Assembly (NCBI RefSeq): GCF_021390675.1
Contig: NZ_JAJEJV010000004.1
Span: forward strand, 434,001 to 498,000
From: Dyella sp. 2HG41-7
GTDB taxonomy: Bacteria > Pseudomonadota > Gammaproteobacteria > Xanthomonadales > Rhodanobacteraceae
Direction: 5' to 3'
DNA length: 64,000 nt
This document shows positions 43,352 to 52,113 of this stretch, in pieces. Below the pieces are notes generated by a model, which was not told where the DNA came from, did not search any database, and saw nothing but the letters and a program-made list of their open reading frames with translations. The first letter of the stretch is position 1. Each line of letters begins with the position of its first letter. The position numbers and the translations under genes were made by a program.

Positions 43352-44239
43352 GTGAACAAGCTGGCCAATATGGAAATGTTCGTGCGCGTGGTGGAAAGTG
43401 GCAGTTTCGCCGCCGCCGCCGAGGCCAGCCGGGTATCGGCCACCATGGTCGCCAAGCACATCCACGACATCGAACAACGACTCGGCGCGCGCCTGCTCCA
43501 TCGCACCACGCGTCGCCAGCAACTGTCGGATGTGGGGCGGCTCTACTACGAGCGCTGCAAACACGCGCTGGCGGAAGTGGAACTGGCCGAAGCCAGCGCC
43601 TTGGAATTGCACGCCACGCCGCGCGGCCAACTGCGCGTCATCGCGCCGGTCAGCTTCGGCAGCCATATCCTGGCGCCCGCGTTAAGCGAATACATGGCGC
43701 AATATCCCGATATCAGCATCGAACTCACATTGGACAATCGCCCGTCCAATCTTGTCGACGGCGGCTTCGAGCTCGGCATCCATATCGGCGAGATCGACGA
43801 ACCCGGCATCGTCGCGCGTTCTTTGCGTCCGTATCGGCGAATACTCGCCGCATCGAAAAGCTATCTTGATCGCCACAGCCGCCCCGAGCATCCCGAACAA
43901 CTCAGCACACACAATTGTCTGGGCCCCTCGTATTGGCGCCGACACGATCGATGGCTGCTCGTAAACGCCAACGGCGAACAATGCCAAGTTACCGTGCGCA
44001 GTCGCTTCACCGCCAATCAAGGCAACGCGCTGCGCATCGCCGCGCTGAACGGCGCCGGCATCGTGCTGCAACCCGAAGCCGTACTCACCGACGATCTCGC
44101 CGCCGGTTGCTTGTTGCCCGTGCTGCCCGATTGGTCGCTGCAACCCTCGCCGATGTATCTGATCTACGCGCAAGACGCGCGCCCCACCGCCAAGCTCCGC
44201 AGCGCCATCGATTTTTTGCTGGCGCGCTTGAACACGTAA
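43352..44239 (+). CDS. LysR-family transcriptional regulator
   Basis: GTG 43352 begins NKLANMEMFVRVVESGSF, the usual LysR N-terminus; winged helix-turn-helix ASRVSATMVAKHIHDIEQRL, then the periplasmic-binding-protein-like effector domain (RVIAPVSFGSHILAPALSEY, NALRIAALNGAGIVLQPE). CrgA-like subgroup features (MEMFVRVVESGSFAAAAE). Divergent from the dioxygenase gene, so it probably controls it. Length 295 is normal. Confidence 0.92.
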   Translation: MNKLANMEMFVRVVESGSFAAAAEASRVSATMVAKHIHDIEQRLGARLLHRTTRRQQLSDVGRLYYERCKHALAEVELAEASALELHATPRGQLRVIAPVSFGSHILAPALSEYMAQYPDISIELTLDNRPSNLVDGGFELGIHIGEIDEPGIVARSLRPYRRILAASKSYLDRHSRPEHPEQLSTHNCLGPSYWRRHDRWLLVNANGEQCQVTVRSRFTANQGNALRIAALNGAGIVLQPEAVLTDDLAAGCLLPVLPDWSLQPSPMYLIYAQDARPTAKLRSAIDFLLARLNT

Positions 44240-44295
44240 GACAGTCACGTACGTATGCGACGCTGTCGTCGCATAAAAACACCAGGAGTCACCCG

Positions 44296-44940
44296 ATGAA
44301 CGACAACACCGTGCAAGCCGATCTGCTTCGTCTCTTCGAACGCCACGACGTGGAACTGGAATTGGACGAAGAATCGTGGCTCGTCACCGACGGCGATTTC
44401 CCCGCCGTTCGCGGCAGCTGGCACGACGGCGCGGAAGGCGAGCCCGGTCGCTTGGATATCGACGTCGTCATCAGCGAAGAACGCCATATCGAAGAAAGCT
44501 TCGCAGGCCAAGGTCGCGGCGATGCCGGCGCGCGCGATGCGTTGAAGGCGTTCGAGCGCAATGTGTTGTATGTGGTGCTAGCGGCGTGTTGGTACGTCAC
44601 CGACGATCGACGCATTCAAATTCAAAGTTGGGAATTGGGCATACGCACGTGGGATGTCTTTGTCGGCCCGCTTACCTTCAATCGCGATGATGTCGCCGCG
44701 CCCGAAGGTTTGGTATCCGGTTTGCACGACGCGCTGCGCAACGAAGCGTTGAGCGGCGAATTGCATTGGATTCGTTTGTTCTATCGCCGCGCGGATGATG
44801 GATCAGTGGTGGCCGAGGCGTTGTTGGATAACCAGCCGTGGGCGGGTGGCGATCGTCTGCTTCATCAATTGGCGTGGCCGGCGACGGAGAAGGGATATAG
44901 CGCGCGGTGTTTTATTGCGTTGGATATTCGGGATTATTGA
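44296..44940 (+). CDS. Conserved cytoplasmic protein, DUF6348-like
   Basis: ATG 44296 behind AGGAG. 214 residues without signal or membrane segments: LLRLFERHDVELELDEESWL, DIDVVISEERHIEESFAG, NVLYVVLAACWY, WELGIRTWDVFVGPL, LHWIRLFYRRADDG. The pattern resembles DUF6348-type proteins of unknown function, sometimes linked to polymorphic-toxin immunity. 56 bp after the LysR gene, so possibly cotranscribed. Family call is moderate. Confidence 0.7.
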   Translation: MNDNTVQADLLRLFERHDVELELDEESWLVTDGDFPAVRGSWHDGAEGEPGRLDIDVVISEERHIEESFAGQGRGDAGARDALKAFERNVLYVVLAACWYVTDDRRIQIQSWELGIRTWDVFVGPLTFNRDDVAAPEGLVSGLHDALRNEALSGELHWIRLFYRRADDGSVVAEALLDNQPWAGGDRLLHQLAWPATEKGYSARCFIALDIRDY

Positions 44941-45042
44941 CGTCGCACGGCTTCGCTATCCACGCGCGCGTACATACACCTCGCTCTGATACACAAAACG
45001 CCGTACCGTCACCAATCGCCGTACGGTCTCCAATCTCCTCAC

Positions 45043-45181
45043 CGTCATTCCAACGAAAGCTGGAATCCAGTGGCTTTTCCACATCGAAGTCGCTGGATGA
45101 TTCGCTTCGCTCACCCCTTCGGGGCCGTCCTTCGGATGTTCTCCGCGCTGCGCGCTACGCCCAGCTTTCGCTGGAATGACG
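45043..45181. repeat. Palindromic repeat R4 with inserted 63-bp module
   Basis: CGTCATTCCAACGAAAGCTGG to CCAGCTTTCGCTGGAATGACG. Between the arms lies a module (45097-45159: GATTCGCTTCGCTCACC ... GCGCGCTACG) that recurs inverted in R7. Confidence 0.75.
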
Positions 45182-45282
45182 AGCAAAAAAACCTAACGTC
45201 GCACGTCTTTGCTGTCAGCTCTCGCTTTGATACCCGCAATCGCCGTGCGGTCACCACTCGCCACACCGCTTCCAATTTCCCC

Positions 45283-45362
45283 ACCGTCGTCCCGGCGAAA
45301 GCCGGGACCCAGCGACTTTCGACGTAACAAAGACACTGGGCCCCGGCTTTCGCCGGGGCGAC
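45283..45362. repeat. Palindromic repeat R5
   Basis: CGTCGTCCCGGCGAAAGCCGG through a CGACTTTCGACGTAACAAAG core to GGCTTTCGCCGGGGCGACG. Same family as R6 and R7. Confidence 0.8.
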
Positions 45363-45463
45363 GAGCAAAAAAAATGACGTCGCACGTCTTTGCTGTCAGC
45401 GCTCGCTCTGATATCCGCAGTCGCCGCGCGGTCACCACCTACCTCACCGCCTCCAATCACCCC

Positions 45464-45543
45464 ACCGTCGTCCCGGCGAAAGTCGAGACCCAGCGACTTT
45501 CGACGCAACAAAGACACTGGGCCCCGGCTTTCGCCGGGGCGAC
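45464..45543. repeat. Palindromic repeat R6
   Basis: Nearly identical to R5, 181 bp downstream, with the same spacer before it; differs at GTCGAGACC and GACGCAAC. Confidence 0.8.
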
Positions 45544-45644
45544 GAGCAAAAAAACTGACGTCGCACGTCTTTGCTGTCAGCTCTCGCTTTGATACCCGCA
45601 ATCGCCGCGCAGTCACCACTCACCATACCGTCTCCAATTTCCCC

Positions 45645-45784
45645 ACCGTCGTCCCGGCGAAAGCCGGACGTAGCGCGAAGCGCGGAGAACGTCCGAAGGA
45701 CGGCCCCGAAGGGGTGAGCGAAGCGAATCACCCAGCGACTTTCGACGCAACAAAGACACTGGGCCCCGGCTTTCGCCGGGGCGA
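45645..45784. repeat. Palindromic repeat R7 with inverted 65-bp module
   Basis: R5/R6-type arms and core, but the module at 45668-45732 (CGTAGCGCGAAGCGCGGAG ... GCGAATCACC) is the reverse complement of the module in R4. Confidence 0.75.
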
Positions 45785-45952
45785 CGAGCAAAAAAACCAA
45801 CGTCGCACATCTTCGCTATCAATGACGAGCAAAGAGCGTGAGGGCCTCACGAACAGAGTGCACCGCAGCGCGAACTTCCAATTCGAAAAGTGCGCACAAG
45901 TCACCTCCAGTACGCACCGACCAGCAAACTTGCATCAACCTGACTCACTTCG

Positions 45953-46008
45953 CACCACCCACCATCACCAAGCCTCACACACCCCACACCACCCACCATC
46001 ACCAAGCC
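45953..46008 (+). repeat. Short tandem repeat, 34-bp period
   Basis: CACCACCCACCATCACCAAG plus CC occurs at 45953-45974 and again at 45987-46008, inside a C/A-rich stretch. Confidence 0.6.
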
Positions 46009-46184
46009 CACTCACCCCGCCACGCATCCCATCTCCTTCACACCAATCGATCCAAATTCGCATCACAGCGAACCGATATCGATACCAAAACAAACACCCG
46101 CAACTTATTGCGCACACACATCACACAACCATCACGCCTACACCCGAAATAGCATTGGCTTTATATCGTCCACCCTTTCACAAA

Positions 46185-46227
46185 TTCCTACACAAAAGTG
46201 TAAGAAACACCTTTCCATCTGTAGGAA
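46185..46227. promoter_or_regulatory. Inverted repeat upstream of the secreted-protein leader
   Basis: TTCCTACA (46185-46192) and TGTAGGAA (46220-46227) are perfect complements; a nested TTCCTACAC-AAAA-GTGTAAGAA hairpin overlaps the left arm. Placed where a promoter for the 46493 gene is expected. Confidence 0.4.
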
Positions 46228-46257
46228 ATACCCGCTAGGCTAAAAGCGTCTGCAAAC

Positions 46258-46455
46258 GAAAAACGATCTCGGGGGAGATGCTTTACGTTTTTCGGTTGTG
46301 GTCAGGGGGACAAGTTCAGAGCAAGGCACGCACGGGTTATCACAGTTCGACACCTTCGCATGCAGAGCGACGCCAAACCGTCATCTGCACGGGAAAGTCA
46401 TAGCTGTGTTTAGCCTCCCTGGTTGAGCAAGCGTTGAGAGGCGCTTGTTTTTTGT
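46258..46455 (+). ncRNA. Candidate attenuator leader of the 46493 gene
   Basis: Begins with CGAAAAACG ... CGTTTTTCG enclosing ATCTC-GGGG-GAGAT, and ends in an intrinsic terminator (CAAGCG-loop-CGCTTG then TTTTTT, 46428-46453) located 39 nt before the coding start. A terminator between promoter and gene implies conditional read-through. The ligand, if any, is unknown and no known riboswitch class was matched. Confidence 0.4.
46428..46453 (+). terminator. Intrinsic terminator inside the 5' leader
   Basis: CAAGCG (46428-46433), loop TTGAGAGG, CGCTTG (46442-46447), then TTTTTT. The stem can extend by A-U and G-U pairs below. Confidence 0.6.
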
Positions 46456-46492
46456 GGCTCTTAAATCCTGAATTTCTCTTGGGGAGAATGTA

Positions 46493-47521
46493 ATGCAGTC
46501 TAAGAACACCTTCGGCATTCGTCGCATTGCAAAAATCGCTTCGGTAGCAGCACTTGTTGGCGCGGGATCGTTCCTCGCCGCTACCGCTTCTGCATCCGAC
46601 ATCGCCGCCGATGCGCAAAACCAAGCGTTGAAGTCGTGGCACGAAACCATGAAGCAAATGGCACCGCCCACCACGGGTTGCTTCCATGCGCAATATCCCA
46701 GCGTTATCTGGGAACAAATGGCATGCAGCACCACCAACTACCGTTCCGAACCGCATGTAAAATTCAGCACGGCCGAAACCGTAGGCAACGGCAATGACTA
46801 CGCCGCGGCGACCTCGGGTATCACCAAGTCCGCCACCGGCAGCTTCCCGGTCGTGACCGGCGTCACCAGCGAAAACGATGGCGGCACCGCCAACAGCTAC
46901 ACGCTGCAGCTCAACACCAACCTTGGCAACGGCACGTCGGCCGAATGCGCAAGCTACGGTTATTCGAGCTGCCAGGTGTGGGAGCAGTACATCTACTCGT
47001 CGAGCTATGTCGGCGGCGTAGCGCAGGTGTTTATCCAGAACTGGATGTTTATTCCGTCGCGTTCGCGTTGCCCGCGTACGGGTGGTTGGTCGTCGTACAA
47101 GACCAGCTCGTACAACGGTTGCTACAAGAACAGCGCCGCGGTGAACTCCGTGCTGGTGCCGGCTTCGCAGTTGGGTAGCCTCAAGCTTGCTGGCGTCGCC
47201 AACGCTGGCGGCAACGACACCGTTACCTTTACCGATGGCACCACCGCTTACGCGGTGAGCGAACCCGACACCACGCTGGGCATTTCCGGTGTGTGGAACC
47301 AGTCGGAATTCAACATCGTCGGCAACGGCGGCGGTTCGGCAGCTACCTTCAACACCGGCAGCTCCGTGACCGTCAACCTGCAAGTGAACGACGGCAGCAC
47401 CAATGCACCGAGCTGCCTCGCCAACGACGGCACCACCGGCGAAACCAATAACTTGAACCTGGGTTCGTGCAGCACCGCTGGCGGCTCCGCGCCGTACATT
47501 CAGTTCACCGAATCGAACTGA
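46493..47521 (+). CDS. Secreted protein of unknown function
   Basis: 342 residues with a signal peptide (RRIAKIASVAALVGAGSFLAATASAS) and GGGGAG before the ATG. The mature part is Thr/Ser/Asn-rich with paired cysteines (GCFHAQYPSVIWEQMAC; ECASYGYSSCQVWEQYIYSS; RCPRTGGW; GCYKNS). The LQLNTNLGN ... CQVWEQYIYSSS ... FIQNWMF pattern resembles a family of exported beta-rich proteins seen in Xanthomonadales and myxobacteria, without known function. Followed by a strong terminator and preceded by an attenuator-like leader, so monocistronic. Confidence 0.8.
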   Translation: MQSKNTFGIRRIAKIASVAALVGAGSFLAATASASDIAADAQNQALKSWHETMKQMAPPTTGCFHAQYPSVIWEQMACSTTNYRSEPHVKFSTAETVGNGNDYAAATSGITKSATGSFPVVTGVTSENDGGTANSYTLQLNTNLGNGTSAECASYGYSSCQVWEQYIYSSSYVGGVAQVFIQNWMFIPSRSRCPRTGGWSSYKTSSYNGCYKNSAAVNSVLVPASQLGSLKLAGVANAGGNDTVTFTDGTTAYAVSEPDTTLGISGVWNQSEFNIVGNGGGSAATFNTGSSVTVNLQVNDGSTNAPSCLANDGTTGETNNLNLGSCSTAGGSAPYIQFTESN

Positions 47522-47550
47522 TCGCTTCAAGCAATTCGTAGAAACAACCA

Positions 47551-47585
47551 AACGCCGAGGGGTTTGCGCCCCTCGGCGTTTTTAT
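47551..47585 (+). terminator. Strong rho-independent terminator
   Basis: AACGCCGAGGGG-TTTGC-CCCCTCGGCGTT (one bulged base) followed by TTTATT. Ends the 46493 transcript. Confidence 0.9.
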
Positions 47586-47881
47586 TTGCGATGCATTTAC
47601 CTTTTACAGATCGAATCACCGAATCGCCGTTATAAATTTCAATTTACAAAACAAATAGATGCGCGCATGGCAGGATTAACCGGCCCGGACAATATATCGG
47701 GGCCTTGCAATCCGCGGTCCAAGTAGGATTAATGGCGTTTGGAGGGGGGCTCAGAACGCATCGCCGCGCGGTCCAAAAATCGCCCGGCCATTTTCTTTTA
47801 GTGAGCAAGCCAAACGGACAGTTTGGCAGCGTCGTTGCGTTTCAGTAAGCCATTGGGGATTACACAAAAGGGGAAAGGGAA
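47586..47881. other. Intergenic region upstream of the secreted paralog pair
   Basis: About 300 bp, AT-rich at first (ATAAATTTCAATTTACAAAACA), then GC-rich with two CGCGGTCCAA motifs (near 47696 and 47767). Probably holds the promoter of the 47882 gene; no boxes are certain. Confidence 0.45.
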
Positions 47882-48790
47882 GTGTCCACATTCAACACCA
47901 AGGGCGCGCTGATCGCCGGCAGTTTTCTGTTCGCCGCAATCACCGCGCCGAATACCTTTGCGCAGGGATTGAAAACAAACACGGGCGCAATCGCGCCGAC
48001 CAGCCCCTTGGGAATATTTCCGCCAACACCAACACCGATTCCGGTCCCTGCAACACCACCGTTGGATAGTGAGCTCTACACCCAATACTCCATTTCGGGT
48101 TCATACACGACGCTCAATTGGTCTGTATGCGGATCGACCCAAACAACGTCAGGTTGCTATGCCTCTGGAACCATGGGGCCATTCGGAAAGATCGGCGCAG
48201 TAATCGCAGGCGCTGAGTCCGACGACTACGCCAGTGGAATCGCAACTCAGAATATTTATGTCGTGGATGAAGCTGTCAACGGCGGAACGGGCGTCATGCT
48301 TTTCGTTTACCAAAAAAAGGATGTCGTAACATCCAGCTCCGATAGCACCACGACAACACCCATCAATGCCGTAAGTCTGAGCCTCACCGGTGGCGTCGGC
48401 GCCCACACGTATATGGTGGGCAACGACAATTGCCTCGTTGTCGCTACCGATCAAGGCCCCCATACGTTGATCATCCGAAAATCTGACCTCAGCATCAGAT
48501 TAATAGGTGGCGACTCGCCACCGGAGGCTATGTCATCCATCACAACCGACCGGAACGGCTTTGTGGTGATGACATCTGGATACAGCCCCAGTACTTCCGG
48601 ATTTTTAACCCTCATGCCTTCGTGCTATGGCGACGGAGACGGTGGCGGCGGCGAATTTATGATCAACGCCACGAATGGCGTTTCAACGGGTGGTGTCGGA
48701 AATATCGTTTCATCCGCCATCCCTTCCAGTTTGGCGACACGTGTGCAGATCCATCCAAAGCTTCAGGCAACGCCGCAAGCGATTCACTAA
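47882..48790 (+). CDS. Secreted protein of unknown function, paralog 1
   Basis: GTG 47882 behind GGGGAAAGGGA. Signal peptide GALIAGSFLFAAITAPNTFAQ, then a Pro-rich linker (PPTPTPIPVPATPPLD) and a beta-rich domain of about 230 residues with few cysteines (VCGSTQTTSGCYASG; GNDNCLVV; SCYGDG). Repeated VVDEAV..VMLFVYQKKD and SLSLTGGVGAHTYMVGNDNC motifs suggest a beta-propeller-like or lectin-like fold, but the family is not recognised. The gene at 48910 is a tandem paralog, with the same N-terminus and C-terminal HPKLQATPQAIH-type ending. Confidence 0.75.
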   Translation: MSTFNTKGALIAGSFLFAAITAPNTFAQGLKTNTGAIAPTSPLGIFPPTPTPIPVPATPPLDSELYTQYSISGSYTTLNWSVCGSTQTTSGCYASGTMGPFGKIGAVIAGAESDDYASGIATQNIYVVDEAVNGGTGVMLFVYQKKDVVTSSSDSTTTTPINAVSLSLTGGVGAHTYMVGNDNCLVVATDQGPHTLIIRKSDLSIRLIGGDSPPEAMSSITTDRNGFVVMTSGYSPSTSGFLTLMPSCYGDGDGGGGEFMINATNGVSTGGVGNIVSSAIPSSLATRVQIHPKLQATPQAIH

Positions 48791-48909
48791 AAGCGAATCA
48801 CTCCCGCACCTCTTGCGCAAATCGAAAGGGGGCGGAGACGATTCACTGCATGCCTGGCGCTTATGCGCCGCAAGGAAACAACCAGGGATCACATCGAAGG
48901 GGAACGGAA

Positions 48910-49824
48910 GTGTCCACATTGAATATCAAGGGCGCGCTGATCGCCAGCAGTTTTCTGCTCGCCGCCATCGCTGCGCCGAATACGTTTGCGCAGGCATTCA
49001 AGACCAACACCGGCCTAAGCATGCTGGCCAATCCCATCGGCATTCTTCCGCCACCTCCACTTCCGATTACTGTCCCAATTCCTGCGCCGACCCCTTTGGA
49101 AAACCACCTCGCTCTCTACACCCAATACGAGATGTCAGGCTCGTACTCTAATTTGAGTTGGTTCGTATGCGGAACCAACGGGTGCTACGCCCTCGGACAG
49201 ATTGGGCCGTTCGCAAAGATTGGCGCCGTAATGGAAGGCCCCGAATCGACCGATTACAACACCGGAACCGTCACCCGAGATGTCTATGTGGTGGATCAAG
49301 CAGCCACAGACGGGACCTATGTGGTGCTTGACGTTTATCGCAGAACAGATGTCATAACACTCAGCTCAGACACCGTCACGATAGGACCCGGGTTTTATGG
49401 CATTTGGCTCATGAACCTCACTGGCAGTATTGGCGCCCAAACCTATATGGCGGCCAACGATAATTGCCTCTTTATCGGAACCAATCAGAGCTCAAATGTC
49501 TACGTGATTCAAAAATCCAACTTTACTTACAGGTACGTGAGCGGCGCTTCACCGATCGCGAATATGTCTGCCATCACTAACGACAGATTCGGCAATGTAT
49601 TCGTCACCTTCGGCAACGGCGATAGCAACAGCAACTATGTCAGCTTTGGACCCACTTGCCTTGAGACGGGAGCGGGTAGCGGCGCCATGTTCACCCTCAA
49701 CGGCACCAGCGGCGTTTCAACAGGTGGCAGCGGCAACCTTATTACGTCCGCAGTGCAGTCCAATAACATGATGCGCTTGCGAGTCCATCCAAGCGTGCAG
49801 ACAACGTCTCAAGCGATGCACTAA
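48910..49824 (+). CDS. Secreted protein of unknown function, paralog 2
   Basis: GTG 48910 with AGGGGAACGGA upstream; the leader just before it (GGGATCACA..AAGGGGAA) is duplicated from paralog 1. Signal peptide GALIASSFLLAAIAAPNTFAQ, Pro-rich linker PPPPLPITVPIPAPTPLE, then the same fold: GSYSNLSWFVCGTNGCYALG, DVYVVDQAATDGTYVVLDVY, NLTGSIGAQTYMAANDNCLF, RVHPSVQTTSQAMH. Clearly a tandem duplication with considerable divergence in the centre. No function can be assigned. Confidence 0.75.
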   Translation: MSTLNIKGALIASSFLLAAIAAPNTFAQAFKTNTGLSMLANPIGILPPPPLPITVPIPAPTPLENHLALYTQYEMSGSYSNLSWFVCGTNGCYALGQIGPFAKIGAVMEGPESTDYNTGTVTRDVYVVDQAATDGTYVVLDVYRRTDVITLSSDTVTIGPGFYGIWLMNLTGSIGAQTYMAANDNCLFIGTNQSSNVYVIQKSNFTYRYVSGASPIANMSAITNDRFGNVFVTFGNGDSNSNYVSFGPTCLETGAGSGAMFTLNGTSGVSTGGSGNLITSAVQSNNMMRLRVHPSVQTTSQAMH

Positions 49825-50316
49825 AAACAAATCATCGCCGCTCCTCTTCTGCAAGCCATAAGCTGTGGGGAGGCAGAGCCCGACGTGCGTTCTCGAAAAA
49901 AGAAACGCACGTTGGCCCATATGTTTTTCTAAGCACCTTTCGTCTCGGCCGCATATTCGTGCGCAGTGATAGCGGCTCCGCCGCTTATCTTGCAAATCAT
50001 TGCGACGACATCGCCATTGGGCCGGCTGAAGCCGATATCACCCCATTTGTGAAACTCAGATGAAATCCGTCACGACATGACCCCCCGATTATTGGGATTG
50101 TGATTTCGCCCCAGCGGACGAAGATGGCGACTTTCCAAGGAAGGAAAAGCAAGCATGAACGTCGCGCTGCCAACTAACGATGTGCCTTTGTCGTTGGATC
50201 ACCCGTCTTAAGCGATTGTCTGGAGCACCACGTTCCGGATGGACGGTGCGCACGCGCGGCACGCTTTACGCGAAGGACGACGCCATTCCGCCCAACTTTG
50301 CCCAAAGGGGATCAAC
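49825..50316. other. Intergenic region before the Cry-like gene
   Basis: About 490 bp. Contains a hairpin ACGTGCGTT/AACGCACGT (49883-49912) after paralog 2 and otherwise no gene that could be supported. The Cry-like promoter is presumably after 50000. Confidence 0.5.
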
Positions 50317-52062
50317 ATGCACACCGCAACGGAACTCGATCATGAATCCAATGGACTGCCATCCGCGGCGTCTCAAACCGCGCGTGACGACACGCAGCCG
50401 CTTCAGAATCTGGAAGAAGACATCAAAGTTATTCTCTGCACGGGGTTATCCAAAATCCCTTACGCAGGCGCTTGGATTTCGGCGTTGATCGGCTTGCTTT
50501 GGCCGCTCCATCAACCCTCGCTGTGGGATCAGATCAAAGATCAAGTCGCCAAATTGATCGACGACAAGATCGAATCGTTTTACGAAAATGAGTTGCGGCA
50601 AACGATCGCCGGTTTGCGCGACATCATCGGCAATTACCTGATCACCGTTAAAAAAATCAGGGATTGCCTCGATGGCAAGGCGCCGCGTGCCGACCTACCG
50701 GGATTGCAGGCCGTGCTTACCGGCCAAGCTGCAGGCGTCCATGACCAATTCACGCTGCTGATTCACCGCTTTACCGGCGCAAGCGAAGATACGGGCTGGA
50801 AAGTGTTGCCGCTTTATGTGCACGCGGCGAATCTGCATTTGGCCTTTCTTGCGGATTTTATCAATCGCAAAAATGCGGCTGACGTTTATGGCCTCAACAG
50901 CAGCGTGATCGCCGTGTTCCACGATTATTGGAAAAACGCCCTCAAGAATTACGAGGACTACGTGGATAAAACGATGCCGAAAGCGTCGGCGGCATTCGAG
51001 AGCGAGCGCGCAAAACGCGCCAGCGAGTACGAAGATCTTCGCCCGAATGTATTTTTCCCTGTCTATGACGCCGGCATCGCCACCGGTGCGTGGTACGGAC
51101 AGCGCGAATTCAATGCCAAAAACAATCAGTACACCTTGCAGGTGCGTGATTATCGCGAACTGTGGAAAAGCCAACAGGATCCGACGCAACCGCCTGCGGG
51201 TGGTCCGCGTACGGCCCTAACGCGCGAACTGTGGTACGGCCCCTATGGCGCACCGTTCCTGGGTGATTTTGGCAACAGTCGAATCGGCTTGCGTGGCGGG
51301 CTAAGCCCCGTGCCCTTCGTGCCTCCGCCGCCCGCGACACCCGTGGGACAAACGTTGACGTTCATTTCCTGTCGCACCATGAATTACTACCGCGATGGGC
51401 AAAAGCGCAATCATTGGGACTTTCCGTCCCACATCGAGTTGGAAGTCGCTGGCGGTCCAGCCAATAGGATTCCCAATGTCTTTGGTATCAACGTAAACGC
51501 CCCGATGTACGGCGGACCTGTCGTCGAAATCAACGTGCATGTCGGACATTACTTTGGCACTGGCGTCACGATCGGCGACTGGACGGGTGGCTATCTGATC
51601 AGCGCAATGAATTTTGTGCAGGAAAACGATCGGAAACGCGCGCACCTCTTTGGCGACAACGATTCCTACGGCTACGAAATGCGCGATTACAAAACCGAAA
51701 CCTGGACCGCGCCAGCCGGGCACATGTTGGTGAATATGAGCTTCCCGTCGCGCGTCAAAAAGCTGTGGAGCAATCGCGGCCACGGCGATTGGTCGAGCAT
51801 CGGCAGCGTGATGTTCTCCTGCCGTTTCAAAGACCCCACGCTGACACCGACGCACCGGCAGGTCGCCATGCTCTACGTCACCAGCCCGTCCGAACTAACC
51901 GCCGAAGAACTCGCGCATATCGAAGCCGATTTGACCGGCGTCACGCGTTCCGACACCGATAAAAAGCGCGCCGTCGCCTCGATCGACGATCACAAAGACC
52001 GCCACTTGTTGCAGGACTATCGCAAGCACTACTGGGCGTCTTTGGAAAAACGCGATGCGTAA
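50317..52062 (+). CDS. Insecticidal delta-endotoxin (Cry)-like protein
   Basis: ATG 50317 with AAAGGGG upstream; the open frame from 50239 has no ribosome site. 581 residues, no signal peptide. Residues about 30-240 resemble Cry domain I, a pore-forming helical bundle: GLSKIPYAGAWISALIGLLWP then WDQIKDQVAKLIDDKIESFY, LRQTIAGLRDIIGNYL and repeated amphipathic helices to SSVIAVFHDYWKNALKNYED. After RPNVFFPVYDAG the rest is beta-rich with Trp/Gly strands (IELEVAGGPANRIPN, NVHVGHYFGTGVTIGDW, WSNRGHGDWSSIGSVMFSC), like a carbohydrate-binding or Cry domain II/III region. Family call is by pattern; host and activity are unknown. Flanked by its own terminator. Confidence 0.7.
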   Translation: MHTATELDHESNGLPSAASQTARDDTQPLQNLEEDIKVILCTGLSKIPYAGAWISALIGLLWPLHQPSLWDQIKDQVAKLIDDKIESFYENELRQTIAGLRDIIGNYLITVKKIRDCLDGKAPRADLPGLQAVLTGQAAGVHDQFTLLIHRFTGASEDTGWKVLPLYVHAANLHLAFLADFINRKNAADVYGLNSSVIAVFHDYWKNALKNYEDYVDKTMPKASAAFESERAKRASEYEDLRPNVFFPVYDAGIATGAWYGQREFNAKNNQYTLQVRDYRELWKSQQDPTQPPAGGPRTALTRELWYGPYGAPFLGDFGNSRIGLRGGLSPVPFVPPPPATPVGQTLTFISCRTMNYYRDGQKRNHWDFPSHIELEVAGGPANRIPNVFGINVNAPMYGGPVVEINVHVGHYFGTGVTIGDWTGGYLISAMNFVQENDRKRAHLFGDNDSYGYEMRDYKTETWTAPAGHMLVNMSFPSRVKKLWSNRGHGDWSSIGSVMFSCRFKDPTLTPTHRQVAMLYVTSPSELTAEELAHIEADLTGVTRSDTDKKRAVASIDDHKDRHLLQDYRKHYWASLEKRDA

Positions 52063-52113
52063 TCGCATAAGCGACGCATAACGTCTCAGCAATTTCAAAG
52101 TCACATGCAAACC

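Larger units (their letters stand above)
44941..46184. other. Gene-free region with tandem palindromic repeat array
   Basis: About 1.25 kb. From 44990 to 45830 it consists of four related units of about 180-250 bp, each containing a long palindrome (R4-R7) and a conserved spacer (GTCTTTGCTGTCAGC..CTTTGATACCCGCAATCGCC). Open frames here are by-products of the repeats. From 45830 it becomes C/A-rich with a short direct repeat. Confidence 0.75.

Noticed and set aside
44990-45830. Possible CRISPR array
   Set aside because: Units are 180 bp with long internal palindromes; there are no 25-45-bp repeats with unique spacers and no cas genes.
45390-46238. A 282-codon open frame across the 45-kb array
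   Set aside because: It is made mostly of repeat units and C/A-rich sequence, with no plausible domain or ribosome site.
46310-46430. Resemblance of the 46-kb leader to a c-di-GMP-I riboswitch (CACGCACGGG, GCCTCC)
   Set aside because: The spacing and the paired tetraloop/receptor elements are not recognisable, so the class cannot be claimed.
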